Source of the DNA: Candidatus Hydrogenedentes bacterium UBA2224
GTDB lineage: Bacteria > Hydrogenedentota > Hydrogenedentia > Hydrogenedentales > SLHB01
Direction of reading: 5' to 3'
Length of the DNA stretch: 48,034 nt
Assembly: GCA_002348185.1 (NCBI GenBank)
Contig: DDYW01000077.1
Location: forward strand, 41,395-89,428
A model generated the notes under the pieces. The model worked only from the letters and a program-made list of their open reading frames with translations. It was not told where the DNA came from and did no database searches. Of this stretch, positions 1-8,192 are shown in pieces. The position numbers and the translations under genes are program-made. Position 1 is the first letter of the stretch; each line of letters starts with the position of its first letter.

Positions 1-121
1 GGCGCGACAACGTGTCCCCGTTCGAGCCGGAGAACCCATTCCACCCCTGGTCAGGGGTTGGGAAAAGAAAAACGGCGCGTGAACCGAAGTCCACGCACCG
101 CTGTCATGTGCACTCAGAACA

Positions 122-1051
122 TCACGGCAGGTTGTTAACGAGCAAGGTCTTCATCGTAGCCTTGGCCTTGCATGCCGGCCATTCACCCGGATAGCGCTGG
201 AACTCGACATGGCCGTCCATGTAGAGCACATTGGCGCCGCCCGGAACGTGGTTGAAGTACGTCTGATCGGCATGACTCGTCGTCCACACCGAGTCCCACA
301 TCACGAACAGCTCGCTCTGCGCCTGCGCGGCGCCCGAGGGATTGTTGATGTCGGTGATGAAGAAGCGCTCGATGCCCTCGCGCAAACGATAGACGGTCTT
401 GCTCTGCCCATCAAAGGTGGACGTGTAGCTGATGTCGTTGTCGTAGTCGGCTTTGTTGGGGTTGATGAAGACTTGCGCCAGCTTGCCCAGCGCCCCCAAA
501 GAAAAGTCCGCGCTGACATCGTAACCATGGGCCGCAAAAGCCGTCATCCAATCATTGTACATCGGGTCGTTTACGTCGTTGGTCGGCCCAACAATGGTCT
601 CGGGCCTGATCGCCCAGCCATAGTAGCTGTACGACGTGTCCACGACATTGCACGGATTGGGCGTGCCGTCGGCTTCATACCACCGGTCCTCAACTTGGTC
701 GCCATCGGTGTCCGACGGGCAGACCATGACATTGAAGTCCGTCAGGTATTCGGGATACACGGCGATGACCTGAAATATCTGATTGATATTGTTCAGGGGG
801 CCGTCCTCGCAGTCAATCTGCGGGGTTCCGCCATTGCGGGTCTTGAAACAGGGCCATTTCTCGCCTTTCGACTCATTGGCATACATCTTGAAAATGAGAC
901 CCATCTGCTTCAGATTGTTCTGGCAGCTTGCACGACGGGCCGCCTCGCGGGCACGCGAGAGCGCGGGAAGCAGAATGGCCGCCAGAATGCCGATGATGGC
1001 GATGACTACAAGCAATTCTATCAACGTAAAACCTCGTCTACTTCTCATCAT
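122..1051 (-). CDS. Prepilin-type N-terminal cleavage/methylation (DUF1559-like) protein
   Basis: The protein starts MMRSRRGFTLIELLVVIAI, a type IV/type II secretion prepilin signal: basic leader, G-F cleavage site, Glu at +5 and a long hydrophobic helix. After cleavage by prepilin peptidase it would assemble into a pilus-like fibre. A conserved stretch (AREAARRASCQNNLKQMG) follows, and near the C-terminus comes HVPGGANVLYMDGHVEF, the H/DG signature of the large planctomycete-type pseudopilin family. About 309 residues. The reading frame extends to 1078, but GGAGG at 1056-1060 lies just before ATGATG (1051/1048), so the start is set there. The rest of the protein is a variable extracellular domain. 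A close paralogue lies at 15365-16351. The family call is secure; the fibre's role is unknown. Confidence 0.9.
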   Translation of the reverse strand: MMRSRRGFTLIELLVVIAIIGILAAILLPALSRAREAARRASCQNNLKQMGLIFKMYANESKGEKWPCFKTRNGGTPQIDCEDGPLNNINQIFQVIAVYPEYLTDFNVMVCPSDTDGDQVEDRWYEADGTPNPCNVVDTSYSYYGWAIRPETIVGPTNDVNDPMYNDWMTAFAAHGYDVSADFSLGALGKLAQVFINPNKADYDNDISYTSTFDGQSKTVYRLREGIERFFITDINNPSGAAQAQSELFVMWDSVWTTSHADQTYFNHVPGGANVLYMDGHVEFQRYPGEWPACKAKATMKTLLVNNLP

Positions 1052-1107
1052 TATTCCTCCACGTCTGTTTTGCCGCATATGCGGCGCCCCAACTTAAAAA
1101 CGACGCC

Positions 1108-1136
1108 AGTGTAGGCCTTTTCTGACTCGGAGTCAA
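1108..1136 (-). promoter_or_regulatory. Sigma70-type promoter of the prepilin gene
   Basis: On the minus strand TTGACT (1136-1131) and TACACT (1113-1108) are separated by 17 bp, matching 5/6 and 4/6 consensus bases. The predicted start point near 1101 gives a leader of about 50 nt before the ATG at 1051. Confidence 0.55.
1123..1135. promoter_or_regulatory. Perfect palindrome overlapping the prepilin -35 box
   Basis: TGACTC-G-GAGTCA is a perfect 6-1-6 inverted repeat lying over the -35 hexamer of the minus-strand promoter, where a bound repressor would block polymerase. It could be an operator in this divergent region; the regulator is unknown. The rest of 1052-1320 shows only a weak TTGAGA-like element at 1232-1237 on the plus strand that might serve the kinase gene. 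Confidence 0.4.
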
Positions 1137-1320
1137 CACAAGAACAGCGCCCGCCCAGTGGAACCTGGTCCGAACAACGAAAGTGCGCTCAGGCTCAGCG
1201 CTTCGCGCAGCAGGAACCCGTGGGTATCCCCTTGAGACTCTTTTATCTCCAACGATATCGCCCAACCGCGCAAATCCCGGCGCTTTACATTCCTCCGAGG
1301 CAGCCCTATGATGACGCGAG

Positions 1321-4300
1321 GTGGAGCAGATGCAGCGCGACCGCAATTTCTTATTCGGAATCTTCGCGGTTCAACTCGGCAAGGTGACGCGAACGCAGTT
1401 GATGGAGGCTGCCGGGGCGTGGGCGGCCGACCCGTCACGGGACATCGCCGAGCGCCTGGTCGACGCCGGCGCGCTCGACCTGCCCCAACGCGTCCTGATT
1501 GACCGTCTGCTTGACGAGGCCATCCGCGCCCACGACGGCAACGTGGCCGCCACGCTCGAGACCTTCGGCGGGCCCGCCCAGGTGAACCAGTCTGTTGGAC
1601 GCGGCCTGCCTTTGACCGAATCGGGTGAGGTGACCAAGCCTGCCCCTCCACTGTTCCCCGGAGAGTCCTCCGCCATCGGTTCACTCAGCCCGGTCACCGA
1701 GATGCCCGGCCGCTACACGCACGCCAGCGAATACGGCCGCGGCGGCATGGGCCGCGTTCTCCTTGTCCGCGACGAATCCCTCGGGCGCGACATCGCCCTC
1801 AAAGAGCTTCTTCCCCGTGAAATCGGGGACTCGGAATCCACCCTCTCGAGCCCGGTGCGTCTGTCCATGCACCTGCTCGGCCGCTTCATTCAGGAGGCGC
1901 GGCTGACGGGCCAGCTTCAGCACCCCTCCATCGTCCCCGTGTATGAACTGGGACGGCGCCAGGACGGCACCCTCTATTACACGATGAAACTGGTGCGTGG
2001 GAAAGCGCTCTCCAGGGCCATCCGGGAAGCGCAGTCGCTCCAGCAGCGCCTCGCCCTGATTCCGCATTTCGTAGACCTGTGCCAGGCTATTGCCTATGCC
2101 CACAGCCGCGGAGTAATCCATCGCGACATCAAGCCCGCGAACGTCCTGATCGGTGAATTCGGCGAAACCGTCGTGATTGACTGGGGGCTCGCCAAGGTCA
2201 AGGACCGGGATGACGTTCACGCCCAGGAATTTGCGCAGACCATGCGGCTGCTCAACCTTGGCGAGGACGTCGATCTTCACAAAACCGCCTATGGCCATGT
2301 TCTGGGCACGCCTGTCTACATGCCCCCCGAACAGGCCGCGGGCGACCTCGCCCAGGTGAATGAACGGTCCGATGTCTATGGCCTGGGGGCCGTGCTCTAC
2401 TCCATTCTTACGGGACGCTGCCCCTACGAAGGCGCAGGCACCGCGGACATCCTGCGCAAAGTGCTCCAGGAGACCCCGGTCCCCGTTAACGCCCTGGCCC
2501 CGGATACCCCGGCCGAACTGGCCGCCATTTGCGCCCGCGCGATGGACCGCGAACCCGGCCGGCGCTACGAGTCCGCGAAAGCGCTTGCCGAGGAAATCGA
2601 CCGCTTCCTGTCAGGGGCTTTGGTGCGTGCCTATACCTATTCGTTTGCCGACCATTTGCGCCGGTTCATCGGGCGCCACAAGGCAGCGTTCGCCACCGGC
2701 GCGCTCGCATGCCTGCTCCTGCTGACGGTGGCCGGCGTCTATCATTTCCGGCTCACCCTGGCCCATCACCGCGAGCAGGAACAGCGACTGGCCGCGGAAG
2801 CCGCCAACGAACGCCTCCGCTGGGAGAACTACGCCGTCTCTCTGGTCGCCGCACAGAAGCACATGGCCGATCGGCAATACCCGACCGCCCTGAGTCTGCT
2901 CGACGCATGTCCCGCCGAACACCGCCAATGGGAGTGGGGACTCCTGAAACGCGCCTGCCAGCCCCAGGTGCTGTGTCTCAGCGATGACGATCTGCCCGAA
3001 GACACCTTCGGAATGAACGGCTGCGCCGTGTTCAGTCCCGACGGGCGCTACGTCCTGAACAAGCGGTTCTTCAGCGGACAGTATCACATCTTCGATCTGC
3101 TCGAAGGGAAAAACGTATATGTCGGCTCGGTTACGGAAGCCCGAAGCGGCCGCCTGGGCTGGGTCGACACCTGCCGTTTCCTGCCCGACGGAACAGCGTT
3201 CACGGCCACTCTGGATCCGCATCGCGTCGAACTCCGGAGAATCGCCGACAACACCCCCATCACGGTGTATGACGCCGGCGCCGGAGAAATCCGCTCCCTC
3301 TCGTTCAGCCCCGACGGCACGCGCGTCGCGGGCCTCGTGGTCGAGGAAGAACCCTGGCACGGGATTGTCCTCTGGAACGCGCGTTCCGGGCAGGAACTCA
3401 ATCGGTTCGCCCTGGCCCCTGTACCCAGCCCCGAATATTATGCTATCGAGGATGGCTCCCGTTGGGACCGCTTCATCTCCCAACAGGCCGGTCAGTTGCT
3501 GGGGTTCTTCAACGATGGACGCCGCGTCGCCATTCTCGATGGCCAACTTGGGGTGCTCGACCTGGAAACCGGGAAGATCTCGTACGCGAGCGCATGCAAC
3601 GGCCTTGCCGCATTTGCTCCCGCCTCCGGGATCACCGTGTTCCGGAACCCGGCCGGCCACCTCGAAGTCTGGCAACTCGAATCTCTGACCCGAATGAAGA
3701 CCATTGAGCAGGATTTCGGGCTCGTCGGCCACATCGCCCTCAGCCCGGACGGCCTGTCAATGGCGACGCAAGGCCCTTCGCTTCAGGTTTGGGACGTGTC
3801 GGCGGGCACCCTGCGGTACGAGTCCCCGCATTATGTCCGTTCCCTCATGTTCAGCCCCAACGGCAAGGGCTTTATCGGCATTTCTGACGCCAGCTATGGC
3901 TGCTTCGATGTCTGGGATGCGACGCGCAGCCGCGACGTCGAGCGCATCCCCTTCACCACAGAGACGGGCGAACCGGCCGCCATCGCCATGAAGGAAGTCC
4001 TCGGCAATCAGCCCGTATACGCGTACAACGCCACCGGCACGCGCATGGCCTCGGTGGACGCCCAGGGGTCTGTCGCCCTCTGGCACGTCCCCTCGTTCCG
4101 CCGCGAAACGTCCTGGTCCGCCGGAAACACAAAAATCCTCTGCGTGGCCTTCAGCCCGGACGACAACCGCCTCCCTACCGCCGTCCGCGAAGAAGTGGCG
4201 GTATGGGACATCCCCACGCGCACAAAAGTGTTGAGTATTCCCGCGCCTCCGGACTATTACATGCAATGTTGCGCCTTCTCGCCCTGCGGCACGCGTCTGG

Positions 4301-4977
4301 CCCTCGGGCGCGCATCCACAACAGGCCTGAGTGATGCCGGGACCAATTGCGCGTGGGTTGTGGACGCAGCCACCGGCGCCCCCGTCTACACGGTCACGGG
4401 CCATCCCGGCGCCTGCAACATGCTCCAGTTCAGCCCCGACGGCCGATGGCTCCTCACCGGCGCCTACGGTTCCCCTTCCGTCCCGGGCGACATCTCCCTG
4501 CGCATCTGGGACGCCGCCACGGGCGCCCAACTCGCTGGAACCATTGACCGGCTCAACTGGCCCTGGCACGCATCTTTCTCGCCTGACAACTCCAAAATGC
4601 TCGTCGTCGGATTAAGCATCGAACCCGTCCTCTGGGATTTCGCCACACAACGCGAGGTGTACCGGATCAAGAGCGGCAGCGCCCGCCAGGTCGTTTTCCA
4701 TCCCGACGGCGACCGTTTTGCGGTGGTCCGCATGCCCGGCATCGCCATTCACGCCGTGAAAGACGGACGCGAGCTGTGCTCCTACCCGTTCGGCAAAATC
4801 CCCGGCCTCTTCACCCCCGACGGGCGCTCATTCATCTGCCGATACGACGACCAGAGCATGGTCGCCCTCCACGCCTCCGACTGGACGCCCACAGACAGAG
4901 ACACGGAATTGCGCCAAAGCCTCGCCGACGTCCAGGAGCTCCTCGAGCTCCGCCCATCTTCCACGGGCCGTCCCTGA
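1321..4977 (+). CDS. Membrane Ser/Thr protein kinase with C-terminal WD40 repeats
   Basis: A eukaryote-like kinase of 1218 residues. Residues 1-110 are an N-terminal region common in planctomycete-type kinases. The kinase domain spans about 130-440: glycine loop YGRGGMGRV near 137-145, ALKEL lysine, HRDIKPAN with H267 and D269, and DWG (287-289) in place of DFG, followed by GTPVYMPPEQ. A single transmembrane segment lies near 459-476 and a short coiled region follows. Repeated FSPDG/WD-like units from about 550 to 1200 form one or two beta-propellers, probably extracytoplasmic. Start is uncertain: GTG at 1321, or ATG at 1330 behind AGGTGGAG (1319-1326). It is transcribed divergently from the prepilin. 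Kinase identity is clear; the signal sensed and targets are unknown. Confidence 0.92.
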   Translation: MEQMQRDRNFLFGIFAVQLGKVTRTQLMEAAGAWAADPSRDIAERLVDAGALDLPQRVLIDRLLDEAIRAHDGNVAATLETFGGPAQVNQSVGRGLPLTESGEVTKPAPPLFPGESSAIGSLSPVTEMPGRYTHASEYGRGGMGRVLLVRDESLGRDIALKELLPREIGDSESTLSSPVRLSMHLLGRFIQEARLTGQLQHPSIVPVYELGRRQDGTLYYTMKLVRGKALSRAIREAQSLQQRLALIPHFVDLCQAIAYAHSRGVIHRDIKPANVLIGEFGETVVIDWGLAKVKDRDDVHAQEFAQTMRLLNLGEDVDLHKTAYGHVLGTPVYMPPEQAAGDLAQVNERSDVYGLGAVLYSILTGRCPYEGAGTADILRKVLQETPVPVNALAPDTPAELAAICARAMDREPGRRYESAKALAEEIDRFLSGALVRAYTYSFADHLRRFIGRHKAAFATGALACLLLLTVAGVYHFRLTLAHHREQEQRLAAEAANERLRWENYAVSLVAAQKHMADRQYPTALSLLDACPAEHRQWEWGLLKRACQPQVLCLSDDDLPEDTFGMNGCAVFSPDGRYVLNKRFFSGQYHIFDLLEGKNVYVGSVTEARSGRLGWVDTCRFLPDGTAFTATLDPHRVELRRIADNTPITVYDAGAGEIRSLSFSPDGTRVAGLVVEEEPWHGIVLWNARSGQELNRFALAPVPSPEYYAIEDGSRWDRFISQQAGQLLGFFNDGRRVAILDGQLGVLDLETGKISYASACNGLAAFAPASGITVFRNPAGHLEVWQLESLTRMKTIEQDFGLVGHIALSPDGLSMATQGPSLQVWDVSAGTLRYESPHYVRSLMFSPNGKGFIGISDASYGCFDVWDATRSRDVERIPFTTETGEPAAIAMKEVLGNQPVYAYNATGTRMASVDAQGSVALWHVPSFRRETSWSAGNTKILCVAFSPDDNRLPTAVREEVAVWDIPTRTKVLSIPAPPDYYMQCCAFSPCGTRLALGRASTTGLSDAGTNCAWVVDAATGAPVYTVTGHPGACNMLQFSPDGRWLLTGAYGSPSVPGDISLRIWDAATGAQLAGTIDRLNWPWHASFSPDNSKMLVVGLSIEPVLWDFATQREVYRIKSGSARQVVFHPDGDRFAVVRMPGIAIHAVKDGRELCSYPFGKIPGLFTPDGRSFICRYDDQSMVALHASDWTPTDRDTELRQSLADVQELLELRPSSTGRP

Positions 4978-4995
4978 GGCGGCTGCGTTGCCGCG

Positions 4996-5031
4996 TGTCA
5001 CCAGGATTGGTGACAGGTATCGTCTTTTTTT
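4996..5031 (+). terminator. Intrinsic terminator after the kinase-WD40 gene
   Basis: Inverted repeat TGTCACC-AGGATT-GGTGACA (4996-5015), then a run of seven T at 5025-5031. The 9-nt gap between stem and T-run is longer than ideal. The rest of 4978-5191 shows no gene. Confidence 0.6.
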
Positions 5032-5191
5032 GGTAAGCTCTTTCGCAAGGCGCGTACGCCTGTATTGGACCGCGGCGGGCTCGACTGTTGCAGGCACATT
5101 ACCTTGCTGAGAGGCATTCTCCATAGGACATCGTCTCTGACATAGCCGAAGCCAGAGGACAGAAGAAAGCGAAGAACGAGGGATACAGATC

Positions 5192-6982
5192 GTGGCGCGT
5201 CTTCAGCGTATTTCCCGTGTCAGGAAGGAAAACTTGTCGGATTCTTCCGCGACACCGCCAACTGCATACCGCTGGCTGGTCGCGTTCGCGTTGTTTGCAC
5301 TGACGCTGGCTGTGTACTGGCCATCGCTGAATCACGACTTCATTGACCAGTATGACGACGGCCAATACGTTACCGAGAACGAGAATGTCCAGCAGGGCAT
5401 CACACGTGCCGGTGTGCGGTGGGCTCTGACCGCTTCGGTATCCTCCAACTGGCATCCGGTGACCATGTTGTCCCACATGCTCGATGTCGAGCTGTACGGT
5501 CTGAATCCATGGGGGCACCACCTCACCAACATCCTGCTGCATGCAGCCGCCACGGTTCTGCTGTTTCTTTTGCTGTGCAGCCTGACAGACAGCCCGTGGC
5601 CCAGCGCGCTGGTAGCCGCCCTGTTCGCGCTGCATCCGATGCACGTAGAGTCGGTCGCCTGGATTGCGGAACGCAAGGACGTACTGAGCGCCTGTTTCTG
5701 GTTCCTGACCACTCTGGCCTACGTGCGTTACGTCCGGAAACCGGGCCTGCGCCGGTATGGGCTGATTGTGTTGCTCTACGCCCTCGGGCTGATGTCCAAA
5801 CCCATGCTGGTCACCTTGCCCTTTACCCTGCTCCTTCTGGACTTCTGGCCACTGGGGCGCGGCACATTTGATCGAAGTACTAAGTCGCTTCTTGGGAATA
5901 ATTTCGCCCTCATTGTGGAAAAGACACCGCTTTTTGCCCTGGCTCTGGCATCCTCCATAGTGACTTTTGTTTTTCAATACTCAACCCATGCCGTCTCGGA
6001 TCTTGAGTCCCTGCCATTGTGGATCCGTTTGGCGAACGCAGTGGTATCTTACGTTGCCTACATAGTCAAGTTGATGTGGCTGGCCGACTACGCGGTCATT
6101 TATCCGCACACGTATTCGTCGCCCCCTCTGTGGCAGTTGCTGATCACTACACTCAGCCTGCTGACAGTGACCTTCATCGTCCTCCGGCTCGGAGTGCGGC
6201 GCCCGCACTTGCTTGTAGGATGGCTCTGGTATGTGGGGACGCTTGTACCGGTCATTGGCATAGTTCAAGTCGGATCCCAGGCGATGGCCGATCGTTATAC
6301 TTACATTCCCTCAATCGGGCTTTTCATCATGCTGGCCTATAGCGTCATACCACACGCGAATCAACGCATTAGCGTGCGATTGGTTACGGCCTGTTCCATA
6401 GCTCTCTTACTGGTGCTCGCCGTGGCATCGCGATTCCAACTGGAACACTGGCGCAACAGCGAGGTTCTCTTTCGACATGCCCTGACAGTTACAAAAGACA
6501 ACGCTACCGCGAATTACGCACTGGGCGATTACCTTGCAGAGGAAGGGCGCTTCTATGAAGCGGAAGAATATGTGGCTGAAGCAATGAGACTGCACCCGCA
6601 TTTTGCTCCAGGCTACAAGACTCTTGGGCTGGTGCGTTTCGCGCTAGGCAAGTACGCAAGTGCATACGAGCCCTTTAAAGAACTCGAGCGCCTGGAACCT
6701 GAAAACGGCAGCGTACACTACACCATGGGGATGATCCTCGAAAAAATGGGCAAACCGGAAGAAGCAACACAGAAATTTGAACGTGCCGCGGCTGAATTCC
6801 GCGACGCCTTGGCTCAAACGCCGGATGATCCATCCCTCATGTTCAACTTGGCGACAGCCCTTGATAAGCTGGGAAAACGCGACGAAGCTCTTCCCATTTA
6901 CAGAGAGGCACTGCGCCTACGTCCGGATTTGCTCCCACCGGACAGGGCCGAAGCGCTTTTGAACAGCACAAGAGAACCTTAG
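5192..6982 (+). CDS. TMTC-like polytopic membrane protein with C-terminal TPR repeats
   Basis: 596 residues from a GTG at 5192 with GAGGGA about 10 nt upstream. Residues 30-430 form roughly ten hydrophobic segments. Early conserved stretches resemble bacterial relatives of the TMTC/O-mannosyltransferase superfamily: NHDFIDQYDDGQYV, NWHPVTMLSHMLD, NPWGHHLTN and HPMHVESVAWIAERKDVL. Residues about 435-590 carry four TPR-like units (NYALGDYLAEEGRFYEAEEY, YKTLGLVRFALGKYASAYE). Such proteins are thought to move sugars from a polyprenyl carrier onto exported proteins, though bacterial members are mostly uncharacterised. A GT2 glycosyltransferase starts 20 bp downstream, which fits a role in making or using a lipid-linked sugar. 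Base composition looks slightly less GC-rich than the neighbours. Confidence 0.8.
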   Translation: MARLQRISRVRKENLSDSSATPPTAYRWLVAFALFALTLAVYWPSLNHDFIDQYDDGQYVTENENVQQGITRAGVRWALTASVSSNWHPVTMLSHMLDVELYGLNPWGHHLTNILLHAAATVLLFLLLCSLTDSPWPSALVAALFALHPMHVESVAWIAERKDVLSACFWFLTTLAYVRYVRKPGLRRYGLIVLLYALGLMSKPMLVTLPFTLLLLDFWPLGRGTFDRSTKSLLGNNFALIVEKTPLFALALASSIVTFVFQYSTHAVSDLESLPLWIRLANAVVSYVAYIVKLMWLADYAVIYPHTYSSPPLWQLLITTLSLLTVTFIVLRLGVRRPHLLVGWLWYVGTLVPVIGIVQVGSQAMADRYTYIPSIGLFIMLAYSVIPHANQRISVRLVTACSIALLLVLAVASRFQLEHWRNSEVLFRHALTVTKDNATANYALGDYLAEEGRFYEAEEYVAEAMRLHPHFAPGYKTLGLVRFALGKYASAYEPFKELERLEPENGSVHYTMGMILEKMGKPEEATQKFERAAAEFRDALAQTPDDPSLMFNLATALDKLGKRDEALPIYREALRLRPDLLPPDRAEALLNSTREP

Positions 6983-7002
6983 AGGAGCCTCGGAAGAACC
7001 GG

Positions 7003-7755
7003 ATGTATTGCGGCAAGAAGATAGTGGTCGTGATGCCTGCGTACAACGCGGCACGCACGCTGCGCGAAACGCATGACGAGGTGATCAAGCAGGGGGTGGT
7101 AGACCTGGTGATCGTCGTGGACGATGCCAGCCAGGACGAGACGGCCGCCATCGCCCGGACCTTGCCGGACACAAGGGTCTTCACGCACAATGCGAACCGC
7201 GGCTACGGGGCAAATCAGAAAACCTGCTACCGGCTCGCCCTGGAAGAGGGGGCGGATGTCGTCATCATGGTCCACCCGGACTATCAGTACACGCCCAAAC
7301 TGATTCCCGCAATGGTGGTTCTCATTGCCAACGGCCTCTATCCGTGCGTCCTGGGCTCCAGAATCCTCGGGGGCTATGCGTTGAAAGGCGGCATGCCCCT
7401 CTGGAAGTACCTATCCAATCGTGTGCTCACATTCATCGAGAATATCCTGCTTGGCGCCAAACTGTCCGAGTACCATACCGGCTACCGGGCCTTTTCACGC
7501 AGCATCCTGGAACAACTCCCCATCGACTGCAATTCGGATGATTTCGTCTTTGACAATCAAATGCTGGCTCAAATCATCAGCCTGGGCTTCCCTGTTGCTG
7601 AAATCAGTTGCCCAACGAAATATTTCCCGGAAGCATCCTCCATCAACTTCCGTCGAAGCGTAAGATACGGTGTCGGCTGCCTCCTGACGGCGATGACCTT
7701 TCGCCTCGCGTGGATGAACCTCATCCGGTCAGACCTGGTCCCAAAACACCGCTGA
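7003..7755 (+). CDS. Family 2 glycosyltransferase (polyprenyl-phosphate sugar synthase type)
   Basis: 250 residues of GT-A fold. The N-terminus KIVVVMPAYNAARTL, the VVDDAS motif (Asp40-Asp41) and NRGYGANQKTCYRLALEEGAD are typical of dolichol/undecaprenyl-phosphate mannosyl- or glucosyltransferase-like GT2 enzymes. The usual acidic metal motif appears as HPDYQY (91-96). It ends with a single hydrophobic stretch rather than the two helices of GtrB-type proteins. GGAAGAA lies about 6 nt before the ATG. Only 20 bp separates it from the TPR/TMTC-like gene, so the two are probably co-transcribed, this enzyme supplying the lipid-linked sugar. Donor sugar is not predictable from sequence. Confidence 0.87.
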   Translation: MYCGKKIVVVMPAYNAARTLRETHDEVIKQGVVDLVIVVDDASQDETAAIARTLPDTRVFTHNANRGYGANQKTCYRLALEEGADVVIMVHPDYQYTPKLIPAMVVLIANGLYPCVLGSRILGGYALKGGMPLWKYLSNRVLTFIENILLGAKLSEYHTGYRAFSRSILEQLPIDCNSDDFVFDNQMLAQIISLGFPVAEISCPTKYFPEASSINFRRSVRYGVGCLLTAMTFRLAWMNLIRSDLVPKHR

Positions 7756-7856
7756 GCGCCGCCAGGTCAGGGGTTCATCCCGCATCCGTTTTCGGTCCCA
7801 GACACGGAGCCGCGCCGCCGAGAGGGCCGCGAACCTCCCCCAAGCCCAACGAGCAC

Positions 7857-7885
7857 TTGAAACCGGGCCTGTTATTCCGTACCCT
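7857..7885 (+). promoter_or_regulatory. Probable tRNA-Arg promoter
   Basis: TTGAAA (7857-7862), 17-bp spacer, TACCCT (7880-7885). The start point near 7892 would leave an 11-nt 5' leader before the tRNA. The -10 box is weak (3/6). Confidence 0.4.
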
Positions 7886-7902
7886 TGCGGAATCTATGGC
7901 GC

Positions 7903-7977
7903 GCCCCGATAGTTCAGTGGATAGAACGAGGCCCTCCTAAGGCTTAGACGCAGGTTCGATTCCTGCTCGGGGCACCA
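7903..7977 (+). tRNA. tRNA-Arg (anticodon CCT)
   Basis: Cloverleaf drawn by hand: acceptor GCCCCGA (7903-7909) pairs with TCGGGGC (7967-7973). The anticodon loop CTCCTAA gives anticodon CCT, decoding AGG. T arm is GCAGG-TTCGATT-CCTGC (7950-7966). The discriminator A (7974) and an encoded CCA (7975-7977) follow. It sits alone between a glycosyltransferase gene and a kinase gene. Confidence 0.95.
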
Positions 7978-8026
7978 TCCTCCCCTTATAATCCCCCTTG
8001 CGTGGCGGCCGGTGGCGGGCGACAAC

Positions 8027-8055
8027 TTGACATGCGCGCGGCCGCGAATTACTGT
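8027..8055 (+). promoter_or_regulatory. Candidate promoter for the zinc-ribbon kinase gene
   Basis: A perfect TTGACA (8027-8032), a 17-bp spacer and TACTGT (8050-8055). The leader to the ATG at 8193 would be about 130 nt. The -10 box is a weak match. Confidence 0.45.
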
Positions 8056-8192
8056 ACTAAGCGAATAGGTCATGTGAAGTCCTGAGATCTGCGGGCACGG
8101 GGGGCAGTACCGCGGCGGAGCGCGTCGAATGGAGCGGCGGCCGCCTTTGCCGGCAGGGTGTTGGGCGGTGGTTGCGGCGTGAAAGCAGGGCC

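Noticed and set aside
43..58. Hairpin ACCCC-TGGTCA-GGGGT as a terminator of the first prepilin gene
   Set aside because: On the minus strand the T-rich side lies upstream of the stem and no U-run follows.
7903..7977. tRNA-Arg as an integration site for an island
   Set aside because: I saw no repeated tRNA 3' end, integrase or phage gene in the following kilobases.
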